The notes: generated from the sequence alone by a model not told the origin. Counted from the first letter of the stretch, positions 18,677 through 28,525 are shown. The stretch is DNA of 64,000 bases from Clostridium manihotivorum (GCF_004015185.1 NZ_CP025746.1:2435776-2499775), one strand, 5' to 3'. Made by a program: numbers and translations.

Positions 18677-18703
18677 ATATGGTAAGTGAGGAGAAAATGT
18701 AAG

Positions 18704-19792
18704 ATGCTTATATGTTGTACAAAAAAGTTACAGGAACAGATTGGAGTAAAATGTGAAAATATAGAAGATGGAAATGATTTGTTTTCTTGGACTGCTAATA
18801 TAGTTATGATAAATAGAAGAAAGTCTGTTGTAGTGGTAAATGATAGCAGTAGATTCGGCTTTATTCTTTATGGGTTGAAAGCAAAGGATTTTAAGAATTT
18901 TGACAATGTTGTTATAGATGGAATTAGAAAATCTCTTAGAAGTCAGAAGATAAAAGAAGAGATTATTGAAGCTTATTTAAAAGATGCAGGGAAGGCGGTT
19001 TATTCTAAGACAAGAGGGAGAAAATATGTTTCTAGACTAAACACTGTCTGTGAATATTGTCAGTGGCAAGAGAAAAGTATAGATAAAGATAAGGTTTATC
19101 AATCGATTATGTCAAGATATATAAATACCGATTATGTAAAAATAGATGCTTCCAATAAATATGAGGAACCTTGCAATTTGCTGATGCAAGATTTTACAAA
19201 TGCCTATGGGGAAGATATTATCCAATGCGGAGGAATTGAAATATTAGTTAAATTATACTTAGGTAGCTATATAGCAGAGAGAAGAATTGTTACGCCTAAT
19301 GATATAACCTTTAAAGATTTGCATGCTATAATTCAAAAAAGTATTCCGTGGAATAACAATCATATACATGAATTTATAATTTTTGATGAAAAGGATGAAG
19401 ATAGGTTAAGAATTGTAAGTAAAGATAATGAGTTTATTGATATGCAGGAAGAATCTAAGATTGCAATAGAATCGCAAGTTTATCTAGCTGATTATGTGGA
19501 TAAAGCTTTGAAAATATTTTATTGTTATGATTTTGGAGACTATTGGAAGCATGAAGTTGTTATAGAAGGAATTGTAGCTGACTTTGAAAAAAATTATCCA
19601 ATATGTATCCAGGGAAGTGGAGATGCACCACCAGAGGATGTTGGTGGTGTAGATGGATATCAGGAGTTTCTTAGGGTAATGGCAGATGCAGAGGATCCAG
19701 AATATGAGGATTTAATCAATTGGGCAAGATATCAGGGATATGAAAGCTTTGATATAGAATCAGCAAATAGAAGATTAAAATATATGAGATAA
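18704..19792 (+). CDS. DUF6933-like / plasmid pRiA4b ORF-3-like two-domain protein
   Basis: 362 residues. The N-terminal part beginning MLICCTKKLQEQIGVK resembles DUF6933, which normally starts at the ML(I)xCTKKL motif, so I choose ATG 18704 (GAGGAG upstream) over the GTG at 18686. From about residue 170 the protein matches the pRiA4b ORF-3 family: YDFGDYWKHEVVIEGI, the CIQGSGDAPPEDVGG motif, and a closing WARYQGYESFDIESANRRL. Both families lack a proven function; the ORF-3 family is widespread on plasmids and in accessory regions. It stands alone between family A repeats and a strong terminator. Confidence 0.8.
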   Translation: MLICCTKKLQEQIGVKCENIEDGNDLFSWTANIVMINRRKSVVVVNDSSRFGFILYGLKAKDFKNFDNVVIDGIRKSLRSQKIKEEIIEAYLKDAGKAVYSKTRGRKYVSRLNTVCEYCQWQEKSIDKDKVYQSIMSRYINTDYVKIDASNKYEEPCNLLMQDFTNAYGEDIIQCGGIEILVKLYLGSYIAERRIVTPNDITFKDLHAIIQKSIPWNNNHIHEFIIFDEKDEDRLRIVSKDNEFIDMQEESKIAIESQVYLADYVDKALKIFYCYDFGDYWKHEVVIEGIVADFEKNYPICIQGSGDAPPEDVGGVDGYQEFLRVMADAEDPEYEDLINWARYQGYESFDIESANRRLKYMR

Positions 19793-19857
19793 CAGCAAAA
19801 AGAGAGCCTAGTCTCCTGCCATATTTTATTAATATTCATTGGGAAAGGCAGATGCGC

Positions 19858-19930
19858 AAAAAAGTAGCTGAAGAAGATTTAAAATGTCCTTGACATAGGG
19901 GCCATTTTAGGTCGCTTCAGCTACTTTTTT
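19858..19930. terminator. Long bidirectional terminator hairpin
   Basis: AAAAAAGTAGCTGAAG and CTTCAGCTACTTTTTT pair perfectly over 16 bases; the inner AAAATG-CC and GG-CATTTT continue the stem. It separates the convergent ORF-3-like and DUF2922 genes. Confidence 0.85.
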
Positions 19931-20049
19931 ATTTATAAAGGGTATTAAATTAATATTCTAAGGGGTTATAGTTATAGCTAAAAACTAAAAGCTTGTTCTA
20001 TAGTACAAATACGGAAACTTGTCCTATAATTCAAGTCTAGCAGCTTGTC

Positions 20050-20265
20050 CTATAGTTCAAACTTAGTAGTTTGTCTTTGGCTTAGCTGGGCACCATACTT
20101 TGATGCTAAAGCGATGCCTTTGCTTTCAAATACGTCCTTAGCAACTATGGTATCCATAAGACTGTTGATTTGATCCTTTGTTATATCAGGTTTTACACCT
20201 GCTATGCTTAAATTAACCTTGTCCCCAGCGACATTTACGAATGTTAAAGATAATGTATATTCCAT
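20050..20265 (-). CDS. DUF2922 domain-containing small protein (second copy)
   Basis: 71 residues of the DUF2922 family (LTFVNVAGDKVNLSIAGVK, then ITKDQINSLMDTIVAKDVF, closing LASKYGAQLSQRQ). AAAGGAGATCAATC precedes ATG 20265. It lies 336 bases downstream of the DUF1659 gene on the same strand, the reverse orientation of the first pair at 10.2-10.8 kb. Three short direct repeats (GTCCTATAGTTCAA type) lie just downstream, at about 20013-20060. Confidence 0.85.
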   Translation of the reverse strand: MEYTLSLTFVNVAGDKVNLSIAGVKPDITKDQINSLMDTIVAKDVFESKGIALASKYGAQLSQRQTTKFEL

Positions 20266-20601
20266 GATTGATCTCCTTTCTTTTCCTTTAATTTATTGAA
20301 ATTAAGTTTAATTGTTTGATGTACCACTTGATTTAAAATTAGTGCTTATAATCTTATGATTAAAATTAAGAAGACTCTTAAGCATAGCTTTTTCAATAAA
20401 GTGATACAGTTTTATTGATGATGATTAATTGATTTTTATATTGTGAATTTGTGTTAGTACATTTTGATATATTTCAAAATGTAGTGATTGTTTTAAGCTA
20501 ATACATAGTAAATATGTGTGGATACTAAATAGAGACTTGCATTTTAAAACGGCTTGCCTACTATTATATAGAACTATGAATTAATTAGCTTATCTATGAA
20601 A
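20266..20601. other. AT-rich spacer between DUF1659 and DUF2922
   Basis: 336 bases with no open frame and no recognised repeat. The first pair has a spacer of only 133 bases, so this may contain an independent promoter for the DUF2922 gene. Confidence 0.4.
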
Positions 20602-20826
20602 CTAGGCATTAATTAGCTTAGATGCTTCGTTTAGGTAGTAGTCTCTAGTGCCATTTGCCAAAACTGCTTTGATAGCTTCAGCAACAGCGAATACAGACTC
20701 AGGAGCTGCTGTATTCTTTATTCCAGAATAAGTCTTCTTTTTATAGATTTTTGCTCCGGTTTTATCGGTTCCGCTTTCTACCTCCATAGAAAATGTAGTA
20801 GAGTCTAAAACTTTGTTAACTGCCAT
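20602..20826 (-). CDS. DUF1659 domain-containing small protein (second copy)
   Basis: 74 residues of the DUF1659 family: SFSMEVESGTDKTG-type opening (here STTFSMEVESGTDKTGAKIY), YSGIKNTAAPESVFAVAEAI, and the KAVLANGTRDYYLNEAS end. AAAAGGAGGAAAACATT gives a strong ribosome site before ATG 20826. It is clearly diverged from the copy at 10237, closer to the standard family form. No YvrJ gene lies near this pair. Confidence 0.85.
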   Translation of the reverse strand: MAVNKVLDSTTFSMEVESGTDKTGAKIYKKKTYSGIKNTAAPESVFAVAEAIKAVLANGTRDYYLNEASKLINA

Positions 20827-21077
20827 AATGTTTTCCTCCTTTTTATTATTAAAATTAGAAGCGAGAGAGCTTTGAAGTTGTGGACACCTAACCCTTACTA
20901 CTATACTGAGCTCTAAGCATAGAGGTATTAATAGTTAAAACAAGTGGTGATTGTAAATATACAGCTCTTTACGGTGAAAAAGCCTAAGAATTAAGTGATG
21001 AATTAGGTACTGCACTAACGCTTTCAATTAAGATATATGTCAGTACAATAGTAATTTGGAAAAATAATTTTTTTATT

Positions 21078-21180
21078 TATAGGAAGCCTTTATGTGAACT
21101 TAATTTATACATGTTGGTAGTGCTGGAGTCTGGAGATTATCTGGCATGCATAAATGAATAATTGAAGTTGTAGGCTTTTA
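21078..21180. repeat. Family A repeat
   Basis: TATAGGAAGCCTTTATGTG opens and GTTGTAGGCTTTTAG closes; the outer GAAGCC/GGCTTT change is paired on both sides. The centre is degenerate. Confidence 0.75.
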
Positions 21181-21265
21181 GCTTACTTCGATTAGTAGTT
21201 TATTTATATGTTATAGAATTTATTGTATAATTTACTCATGATATTCAGCTAGAGGGGGACAACAG

Positions 21266-21676
21266 ATGGAGATAACGGAAACTTTTATAAACAATATTAA
21301 AGAGAAGGACCAATTGAGTAAGGAAGAAATAAAAAAGATATTCTTACTGGAAAAGAGAGCAATAGAATTAATGAATACTAAAGAGAAGCTAAGTGAAGAG
21401 GATACATTGATAGTAGAATTTTTAAAATCAGAAGAGTATTATTCTTTAAAAAGAGGCTTTTATGAAAGTGAGATATTTAAGGCTAAAAAGCACATAAAAT
21501 ATTTTTGGTATATAGCAGCATGCTTGGTAGTTTTGGATTTATTTATGGTATTTTACTCTTTAAACTTTATAGCTTTAGGAGCATTACTATTATTTGGTTT
21601 AATTATAGTATTTACTATCCTAAAGATCTTTCTTTTGTTGCTAGAATATAGTTATAGAAATTTAGGGGAAAATTAG
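21266..21676 (+). CDS. Two-helix membrane protein with coiled-coil N-terminus
   Basis: 136 residues. Residues 1-75 are highly charged and helical (NIKEKDQLSKEEIKKIFLLE), then two closely spaced membrane helices (FWYIAACLVVLDLFMVFYSL and ALGALLLFGLIIVFTILKIF) and a short tail. AGAGGGGGACAACAG precedes ATG 21266. I recognise no family. It lies 152 bases before the YiiX-like hydrolase gene on the same strand. Confidence 0.6.
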   Translation: MEITETFINNIKEKDQLSKEEIKKIFLLEKRAIELMNTKEKLSEEDTLIVEFLKSEEYYSLKRGFYESEIFKAKKHIKYFWYIAACLVVLDLFMVFYSLNFIALGALLLFGLIIVFTILKIFLLLLEYSYRNLGEN

Positions 21677-21828
21677 ATTAATAAAATTTCAGGAAAATGT
21701 ATTTTCCAGTATATATAGGTTTAACCATAATATTCTTGACAAATAAATTGCTATATGTAATAGTGAAAATAATGTAGATATAACATAAATTTTGTAGAAT
21801 TGAATAGCGTAGGAGGTTGCGTTACATA

Positions 21829-22476
21829 GTGGAACATAATACTGTATTTTATAATGAAATCAAGAATGAATTAAGAACTGGAGACCTTATATTATTTCAT
21901 GGAATGCTAATAAGCAGCGAGATAAATGAGCTTTTGACAGGTAGTCACTGGTCTCATGTTGGAATGGTAGTAAGACCGGAGGATTTAGGTATAAAGTCTA
22001 CTGACAAATTACTTTTGTGGGAGTCTAATACCTTAGTAAACTTAGAGGATGTTGAGCTAAATAAAACTAAGATAGGTCCTATGCTAGTTGACTTAGAACA
22101 GAGACTTATAACAGATTTAAAGGATAAGAAGGATAATATATTCCAGATTCGTTATAATACTTGTGATATAACAGAGGATATGATACTTAAGCTTAAAGCT
22201 TTTATAGAAAAAGTTCACTTGGATACTTTTCCTAAAACTGAGTTTGATCTTAAAAAGGAAGTATTTGAAGGTAGGATTTTAGGTAAGGCAGTAGATAATG
22301 GAGATTATTTCTGTAGTAAATTGATATCAGATACCTATATTCATATGGGAATATTAAGTGAAAAATATCCACCTAACAGTTATGAACCTAAGGATTTTTC
22401 AAATGCAGGCAGCTTACCCTTCATAAAAAGGGGACAACTTGTAGATGGGCCGCAAATAGATGTTTCAGAAAAATAA
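21829..22476 (+). CDS. YiiX/YebB-like (permuted NlpC/P60) cysteine hydrolase
   Basis: 215 residues. The motifs of permuted papain-fold hydrolases are present: GDLILFHG near residue 20, HWSHVGMVV (catalytic His) near residue 40, and DYFCSKLISDTYIHMGIL (catalytic Cys) near residue 160. This class acts on lipids, peptides or amides; the substrate here is unknown, and with no signal peptide it should be cytoplasmic. AGGAGG 12 bases upstream favours GTG 21829 over TTG 21817, which abuts the site. It overlaps the following diguanylate cyclase gene by 17 bases, so the two are translationally coupled and probably linked in function. Confidence 0.8.
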   Translation: MEHNTVFYNEIKNELRTGDLILFHGMLISSEINELLTGSHWSHVGMVVRPEDLGIKSTDKLLLWESNTLVNLEDVELNKTKIGPMLVDLEQRLITDLKDKKDNIFQIRYNTCDITEDMILKLKAFIEKVHLDTFPKTEFDLKKEVFEGRILGKAVDNGDYFCSKLISDTYIHMGILSEKYPPNSYEPKDFSNAGSLPFIKRGQLVDGPQIDVSEK

Positions 22477-24223
22477 ATATTTTAATACAAGGCTAATTTG
22501 GATTATCCTATCATTAGCCTTGGTGATATTTATTTTATTAGGAGTTAGAACACCTAAAAGTAATATACCTAAAGCTGCGCAAGGAAAAATTGATTTAAGT
22601 AAATGGAATTTTGATAAAGATGGACTTGCTAGACTTGATGGACAGTGGGAATTATATTATGGTCAGTTAATAGAGCCAAAGGATTTTGATGAAGCTAACT
22701 ATAATAAAGAAGGAAGAGACTTTTTTAATGCGCCTAATTCTTTCAGTAAAACCCTAAGTAATAATAAGCTTCCAAAGTCAGGTTATGGAACCTTAAGGCT
22801 TACAATTAAATTGAAGGATGGCGATAGAAAGTCTTATGGTTTAAGAACTCAATCACTCCTTTCAGCGTCAAGGGTATGGGTTGATGGTAAACTATTAATT
22901 ACCAATGGTGTAGTTACTAAATCTTCAACAGATGCGGTTGGAAGCTTTGAACACAACATGGCCTTCTTTGAGAATACCAAAAATGAAGTTGAAATTGTTA
23001 TAGAAACTTCTAATTACAATAATGTCACTGGTAAATTCCAAAGTATAGATATAGGTTATTCACAGGATATAAAGAGGGAATATATTAAAAATGTAGTGCT
23101 AGACTCTATTGTTATCGGGGCACTTTTTATAATGAGCATATATCATTTTGCCTTGTATTTTAAGAGAGTTAATAAAAGAGCCCCATTGTACTTTGCTATA
23201 TTCTGCTTATTTGTTGCCTTAAGAGATACTTTAGTAGGAGAAAGAATTGTTTATAGCTTTTTTCCTAATATAACTTTCGATTTGTTTAACAAGATAGCGT
23301 ATTTGACGGTTTATTGTCCTTTGCCGTTTATAGTTTTGTTTTTTAAGGAATTTTTCGTTGAAGATCTTTCACCGAAGATAGTATATGGAATAAATACAGT
23401 ATCAATACTGCTTGCCACAGCAACTATATTTACCAATATAGAAGTGTATGAGAATTTCTTGATAGGCTATGAAGTTTATGGCACAGTTTTACTAGCGTAT
23501 ATTTTATATATTATTGTTAGGGCTGTTATCAATGGTAAAAATGGAGCTCAACTGATTTTATTTGGGTTCATCATTTTTATAATTACTATATTCCATGATA
23601 TGCTGTTGCATCTTGGATGGCTGCAAGGGAATTCACTTTTGACCTTTGGATTTTTAGTTTTTGTCTTTTCACAGTCATACATGATGGCAGCTGTTTTTTC
23701 AGACGCTTATGTTGAGATAGAAAAGTTGCTAGAAGCAAATAAAGAGGTTTATTTAGATGAATTAACAACAATATTTAACAGAAGAGGTTTTTACGAGCAT
23801 GGAGAAAAAATCTTTAATGAGGTAGCTAGGAAAGGCGGAAACCTTATATTGTTTTATGGAGATCTTAATAAATTAAAGACTATAAACGATTCCTTTGGAC
23901 ACAAGGAAGGCGATGAGGCCATAAGGAGAACAGCTTATATTCTAAAGAGGATTTTTGGAAAAGAAGATTTAGTGGCAAGGATAAGCGGAGACGAGTTTAC
24001 CGCTATAGCATATGGTAGAGGCTCCTTGGATGAAGCAAAGAAGATCGTGGATAGGATAAGTACTAATTTTTATAAGTATAATTTGGTTTCTAGAAAACCC
24101 TATGAGCTTACAATCAGTGTAGGCTACTCTTTATATGATGGTAAAAGTAATAAAAGCTTTGAAGAGTTAATTCATGAGGCCGACAACATGCTTTACCAAG
24201 TTAAAAACAGTAGAGAAGGATAG
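22460..24223 (+). CDS. Membrane diguanylate cyclase with 7TM-DISM sensor (paralogue 1)
   Basis: 587 residues. A first membrane helix (about 12-30) is followed by an external jelly-roll-like sensor domain (about 40-205, with LDGQWELYYGQL and WVDGKLLITNG as in 7TMR-DISM extracellular domains), seven membrane helices (about 215-400) and a GGDEF domain from about 430. The signature is SGDEF (509-513), an accepted variant; substrate residues (FGHKEGDEA) look intact, so c-di-GMP synthesis is likely. The inhibitory RxxD site is missing (GKED). It overlaps the upstream YiiX-like gene. The paralogue at 26750 is alike over its whole length. Confidence 0.85.
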   Translation: MFQKNKYFNTRLIWIILSLALVIFILLGVRTPKSNIPKAAQGKIDLSKWNFDKDGLARLDGQWELYYGQLIEPKDFDEANYNKEGRDFFNAPNSFSKTLSNNKLPKSGYGTLRLTIKLKDGDRKSYGLRTQSLLSASRVWVDGKLLITNGVVTKSSTDAVGSFEHNMAFFENTKNEVEIVIETSNYNNVTGKFQSIDIGYSQDIKREYIKNVVLDSIVIGALFIMSIYHFALYFKRVNKRAPLYFAIFCLFVALRDTLVGERIVYSFFPNITFDLFNKIAYLTVYCPLPFIVLFFKEFFVEDLSPKIVYGINTVSILLATATIFTNIEVYENFLIGYEVYGTVLLAYILYIIVRAVINGKNGAQLILFGFIIFIITIFHDMLLHLGWLQGNSLLTFGFLVFVFSQSYMMAAVFSDAYVEIEKLLEANKEVYLDELTTIFNRRGFYEHGEKIFNEVARKGGNLILFYGDLNKLKTINDSFGHKEGDEAIRRTAYILKRIFGKEDLVARISGDEFTAIAYGRGSLDEAKKIVDRISTNFYKYNLVSRKPYELTISVGYSLYDGKSNKSFEELIHEADNMLYQVKNSREG

Positions 24224-24430
24224 CTTGCTTAGTAAGGTCAAGGTTAATAGAGAAGGTTAGCACTATCGATTAGATCAGAAAAAATAGATAAGGATTACGT
24301 TAATTAGATTATAGAAATAGAGAAAATAGAGAGTAATAACATGCTTAATAACAGCACAAAAAATTAGTTAAGGAACAATAAAAATCCTAAAGTTGGATAA
24401 ACAACAATCTTGAGGACAGAAAAAAGATAG

Positions 24431-24469
24431 TCTTGAAAGTAGATAAAAAAATCTTCTTTCAAGATTTTT
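24431..24469 (+). terminator. Intrinsic terminator, target of the group II intron
   Basis: TCTTGAAAG (24431-24439) pairs with CTTTCAAGA (24456-24464), followed by TTTTT. The intron begins on the next base. Group IIC introns characteristically insert just after such hairpins. Confidence 0.85.
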
Positions 24470-26381
24470 GTGTGCCCAGCATGGGCAACAACTTGGCGGT
24501 GAAAGTCCGCTGTGGGCTTGGTAGTGGGAACCACTAGCTAAGGGCAAGGGTGTCCATCGTGAGGTGGAATCTGAAGGAAGCCTAAGGCAAAGTCTCGGTC
24601 TGAGGGATACGAACTACATATAAGGCTTACTAGGAACGGACGAGTTTGCAAAACAAAACGAAGTCCAACACTATCCGAATTTCTAGGAGTAAATGTAGCA
24701 GATATATGAGATGAAGGTTGTTGTTCTTACCTGGGGAGGTCTGATAGATACATCGCTTACAAAGATGAATTTCTAGGGCGATAACCTACATAGCGATATG
24801 TAACTGAACTATCAGAAGTCAGCAGAAGTCATAGTAACTCCGCTAATCGCGATAGCGGATGAAGGACTGAACTTTAAGGAGGTTTTCAAGTTTGAAAGTT
24901 TCGAAGAATACTCAAAGATTGCAGAAAACTAAATATTTAGGCTCTAGTGCCCAAGATAGAGTGGAACTCGAAGATAAGCAAAGAGTGCATAGAGAATTCT
25001 CGGCAACTCCAAAGGAGAAAAATCAGTGGATTTGAATATGGCTCACTAGAAAGGATATTATCCAAGGATAATATGAACTTGGCTCTTAAAAGAGTAATAT
25101 CTAATAAAGGTAGCCACGGCGTGGACGGAATGCCAGTTTATGAACTTAAACAATTTCTGAAAACAAACTGGATATCTATTAGAGAGAATATTCTTAATGG
25201 TGAGTATAGACCAATGCCAGTTAGAAGAGTAGAAATACCAAAACCTAATGGTGGAACTAGACTCTTAGGTATACCTACAGTTTTGGATAGACTTATCCAA
25301 CAAGCTATTGCTCAAGAATTAAATAGTATTTATGATAGAAGATTTTCTGAAAGTAGCTTTGGTTTCCGCCCTCAAAGAGGAGCTAAAGATGCAATTAAGA
25401 AAGCAGAGCAGTATATCAATGAAGGCTATAGGTGGGTTGTTGATATGGACTTAGAGAAATTCTTTGATAAGGTCAACCATGATATATTAATGTATAAATT
25501 ATCAAGAAGCATTAAGGATAAGAGAGTATTATCACTAATAAGGAAATACCTTCAGTCAGGAATAATGATAAATGGTGTAGTGGTCAGAAATGAAGAAGGA
25601 ACTCCTCAAGGAGGACCGTTGAGTCCACTCTTATCTAACATAATGCTAGATGAACTAGATAAAGAGTTAGAAATGAGAGGTCATAAATTCTGTCGCTATG
25701 CGGACGACTGTAATATCTATGTTAAGAGTGAGAGAGCAGGTAAAAGAGTTATGGAGAACATAACTGCATTTATTGAACGTAAACTCAAACTTAAAGTAAA
25801 CAGAGAGAAAAGTGCAGTAGACAGACCTTGGAGAAGAAAATTCTAGGATTCACACTGAACCTAATGTATGGAAAAGCATATGCATCTATATCAAAGCAAT
25901 CATTAAATCGATATAAAGATAAAATTAAAGAGATACTATCTAGGTCAAAACCGATGACTTTGGAACAAAGGGTAGGAAAACTTAACCTAATTAATGTTGG
26001 GTGGATTAACTATTATGGAATAGCCAAATGCAAAGGAATAGTGGAGCACTTAGATATTTGGATAAGGAAAAGATTAAGAATGTGTATATGGAAACAGTGG
26101 AAGAAAGTTAGAACTAGATATAAAAACCTTAAGAAGCTGGGACTTGAACACTACCAAGCTATAAAGTTTGCCAATACCCGCAAAGGATACTGGCGAGTAG
26201 CAAATAGTGCAATTTTAAACACAACTCTTACAAATAAATTCTTCTCGGACTTAGGCTTAAAAAGCCTAACGCGTCAATATATTAAAATTCATTCAACTTA
26301 AAGAACCGCCGTGTACCAGACCGGTACGCACGGTGGTGTGAGAGGACGCTGAATAAAATAATTATTCAGCTCCTACTCGAT
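24470..26381 (+). mobile_element. Group IIC (bacterial class C) intron
   Basis: The 5' end GTGTGCCCAGCATGGGC is typical of class C introns and is followed by a conserved structured domain I (about 24470-24870). The 3' part has domain V (GAACCGCCGTGT, GGTACGCACGGTGG, 26301-26335) and domain VI (CTGAATAAAATAATTATTCA then CTCCTACTCGAT) ending near 26381. Length is about 1.9 kb. It sits directly after a terminator hairpin downstream of a diguanylate cyclase gene and disrupts no coding sequence. The encoded maturase is broken, so mobility would need another copy; the RNA itself may still fold. Confidence 0.85.
24892..26301 (+). pseudogene. ltrA: Group II intron reverse transcriptase/maturase, two frameshifts
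   Basis: TTG 24892 follows AAGGAGG by nine bases and opens LKVSKNTQRLQKTKYLGSS. This frame stops at about 25037, while the family sequence continues in the next frame (GSLERILSKDNMNLALKRV) from about 25025. That frame holds RT motifs, including GTPQGGPLSPLLSN and the catalytic YADD (CRYADDCNIYV), then stops at 25846; the last part (LGFTLNLMYGK onward, maturase region X ending LTRQYIKIHST) is in a third segment starting near 25845. Both breaks are single-base changes, next to A5 and A4 runs. The first open segment from GTG 24947 lacks a ribosome site. Confidence 0.8.
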
Positions 26382-26749
26382 TTAGTTTTTTTACTACTGA
26401 AAATATACGAATTTACAATAGATTATGCCTTATATCAAATGGTTAGTTTACTATGTATAATAGATAATCAAATGAGATATTCCAAAAACAATGAGGTAGA
26501 TTACAATTGTAAGTATAGTTCTGTTAAATAAAGTTAAAAAAATCTTTGGATTTATTGAGAAAAAACATTCTATATGTAATAGTGGAAATATTGTATAAAT
26601 AACATAATATTTATGAAAGCTAATTAAATTATTGAAAAAGTGTTACTTTGTGTATACTAGGATGTAAGGTTAATTTAGGTTTTATTATTTATGATATAGT
26701 ATTATTCTATTAATAATAGGCAAGAACATTTGGGGAAGGACTATTGGTA
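26382..26749. other. Intergenic region after the intron
   Basis: 368 bases without open frame or family A/B repeats; it should contain the promoter of the second diguanylate cyclase. The TTGAAAAAGTGTTAC and TAGTATTATTC elements at about 26633-26709 are too widely spaced to call. Confidence 0.4.
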
Positions 26750-28525
26750 ATGGTACAAAAAAATAATTTGCTTAGAAAAAGAAAAAGTTTAGTGCTTATA
26801 GTTTTGTTTTTAATTATATTCATTCTTTTTGGGTTTATTAGTAATGGGAAAAGGGAAATGCCAAAGGCTAGTGATGGAAGAATTGATTTAAGCAGTTGGA
26901 ATTTTCAAAAAGATGGACTTGCCAAATTGGATGGACAGTGGGAAATATATAGTGGAGAATTGCTAGAACCAAAGGACTTTAAGCAGGGGAATTATAATAA
27001 AGCTTCAGTGGACTATTTCAAGGTGCCTAACAATTTTGTTACTACAGCTAAGAACAAAAGTCTGCCTAAATTTGGCTATGCTACCCTTAGGCTAAAGGTT
27101 AAGCTTAAGCCTAATGAAGACGCACTTTATGGTATAAAAAGTCAGTACATACTTTCAGCTTCAAAGATATGGATTAATGGACAGTTAGTTACTTCCACTG
27201 GAAAGGTAAGCAGGGATGTAGATGGTGCTTTGGGAAGCTTTGAACACCAGATTGCATTTTTCAGAAATGACGTAGTTGAAAATGAGATTGTTATTCAAAT
27301 GTCCAATTATAATAATGTAACTGGGAAGGTTCAAAACATCTACATAGGTTATAATAAGCAATTGAAAAACGATTATATAAGAAGTGTTGTTTCAGATGCA
27401 TTTATCATTGGATGTTTATTTATAATGGGTATATATCATTTTGCACTTTACTATAAGAGGCCAAGCAATAAAGCCACATTGTATTTTGGAGTGTTTTGTT
27501 TATTGATTGCTTTGAGAAATGCGATAGTAGGTGAGAGAATAATCTTTGATGTATTTCCTAATATATCATTTTCTTTATTTAATAAGCTTGCATACCTCAC
27601 AGTATATTGTTCGCTACCTTTTATAATAATGTTTTTTAAAGAAATTTTGGGTAATCAGATTTCATCAAAACTGGTAAAGCTCATGAACATTATATCAATA
27701 GTTGTCAGCTTGGTAACAATATTTACAAGGATACAAATTTATGATGATTTTCTACTGTATTATGAAATATGGATACTGGCCCTTTTCGTATATATTTTAT
27801 ACATGATTATCAAAGCTGTTATGAATAAGAATCAGGGAGCCTTGATAATATTGTTTGGATTTACTGTATTTTTGATTAGTGTTATACACGATATAATCCT
27901 TCAAGCAGGCATAATATATACAAATTCGCTGATACCAGCTGGATTTTTCATATTTATATTTTCCCAATCCTATCTGCTTGCATCAAATTTCTCCGATGCA
28001 TTTATGGAAGTGGAAAAATTAGTTGAAGAAAATAAGGCAGTGTATACTGATGAACTCACTGGACTTCTAAACAGAAGAGGTTTTTATGAAAGAGGAGAGA
28101 ATTTTTTCAATGCTTGCCTTAAGAACGGAAGCAGCTTCACATTATTTTACGGTGATTTGAATAAATTGAAGATAATAAATGATACCTTTGGCCATAAAGA
28201 GGGAGATGAAGCCATAAAAAGGACTGCATCTCTATTAAGAAGATCCTTCGGAAGAGAAGACATAGTTGCAAGGGTAAGTGGTGATGAGTTCATAGCCATA
28301 GCAGTGAATAAATCCTCCCATGATGCTGCAAGAAATCTAATAGAAAATATAAATAATAACTTCCAAGTGTACAATGCTACAGCTAAAAAGCCTTATAAGC
28401 TATCTATTAGCTTAGGCTATTCAATATGTACACCTGATGAAAGTACCTATTTTGAAGCAGTTATCAATGAAGCTGATGACATGCTATATGAAGCTAAAGC
28501 TAGCAGCGGTAGTATATTAAGATAA
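26750..28525 (+). CDS. Membrane diguanylate cyclase with 7TM-DISM sensor (paralogue 2)
   Basis: 591 residues with the same order as the gene at 22460: N-terminal helix, jelly-roll sensor (LDGQWEIYSGELLEPKDF), seven membrane helices, GGDEF domain with SGDEF at 510-514. The inhibitory site reads GRED, so RxxD is again absent. NRRGFYERGE and FGHKEGDEAIKRT keep the nucleotide-binding residues. GGGGAAGGA is 10 bases before ATG 26750; a TTG at 26744 is the alternative. A tandem duplication with 22460 is evident, but only the first copy is fused by overlap to the YiiX-like gene. Confidence 0.85.
   Translation: MVQKNNLLRKRKSLVLIVLFLIIFILFGFISNGKREMPKASDGRIDLSSWNFQKDGLAKLDGQWEIYSGELLEPKDFKQGNYNKASVDYFKVPNNFVTTAKNKSLPKFGYATLRLKVKLKPNEDALYGIKSQYILSASKIWINGQLVTSTGKVSRDVDGALGSFEHQIAFFRNDVVENEIVIQMSNYNNVTGKVQNIYIGYNKQLKNDYIRSVVSDAFIIGCLFIMGIYHFALYYKRPSNKATLYFGVFCLLIALRNAIVGERIIFDVFPNISFSLFNKLAYLTVYCSLPFIIMFFKEILGNQISSKLVKLMNIISIVVSLVTIFTRIQIYDDFLLYYEIWILALFVYILYMIIKAVMNKNQGALIILFGFTVFLISVIHDIILQAGIIYTNSLIPAGFFIFIFSQSYLLASNFSDAFMEVEKLVEENKAVYTDELTGLLNRRGFYERGENFFNACLKNGSSFTLFYGDLNKLKIINDTFGHKEGDEAIKRTASLLRRSFGREDIVARVSGDEFIAIAVNKSSHDAARNLIENINNNFQVYNATAKKPYKLSISLGYSICTPDESTYFEAVINEADDMLYEAKASSGSILR

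Noticed and set aside
24892..26301. Reverse transcriptase as a retron, DGR or defence enzyme
   Set aside because: Flanking RNA has group IIC 5' and 3' ends and the terminator target; no msr/msd, template repeat or effector gene is seen.
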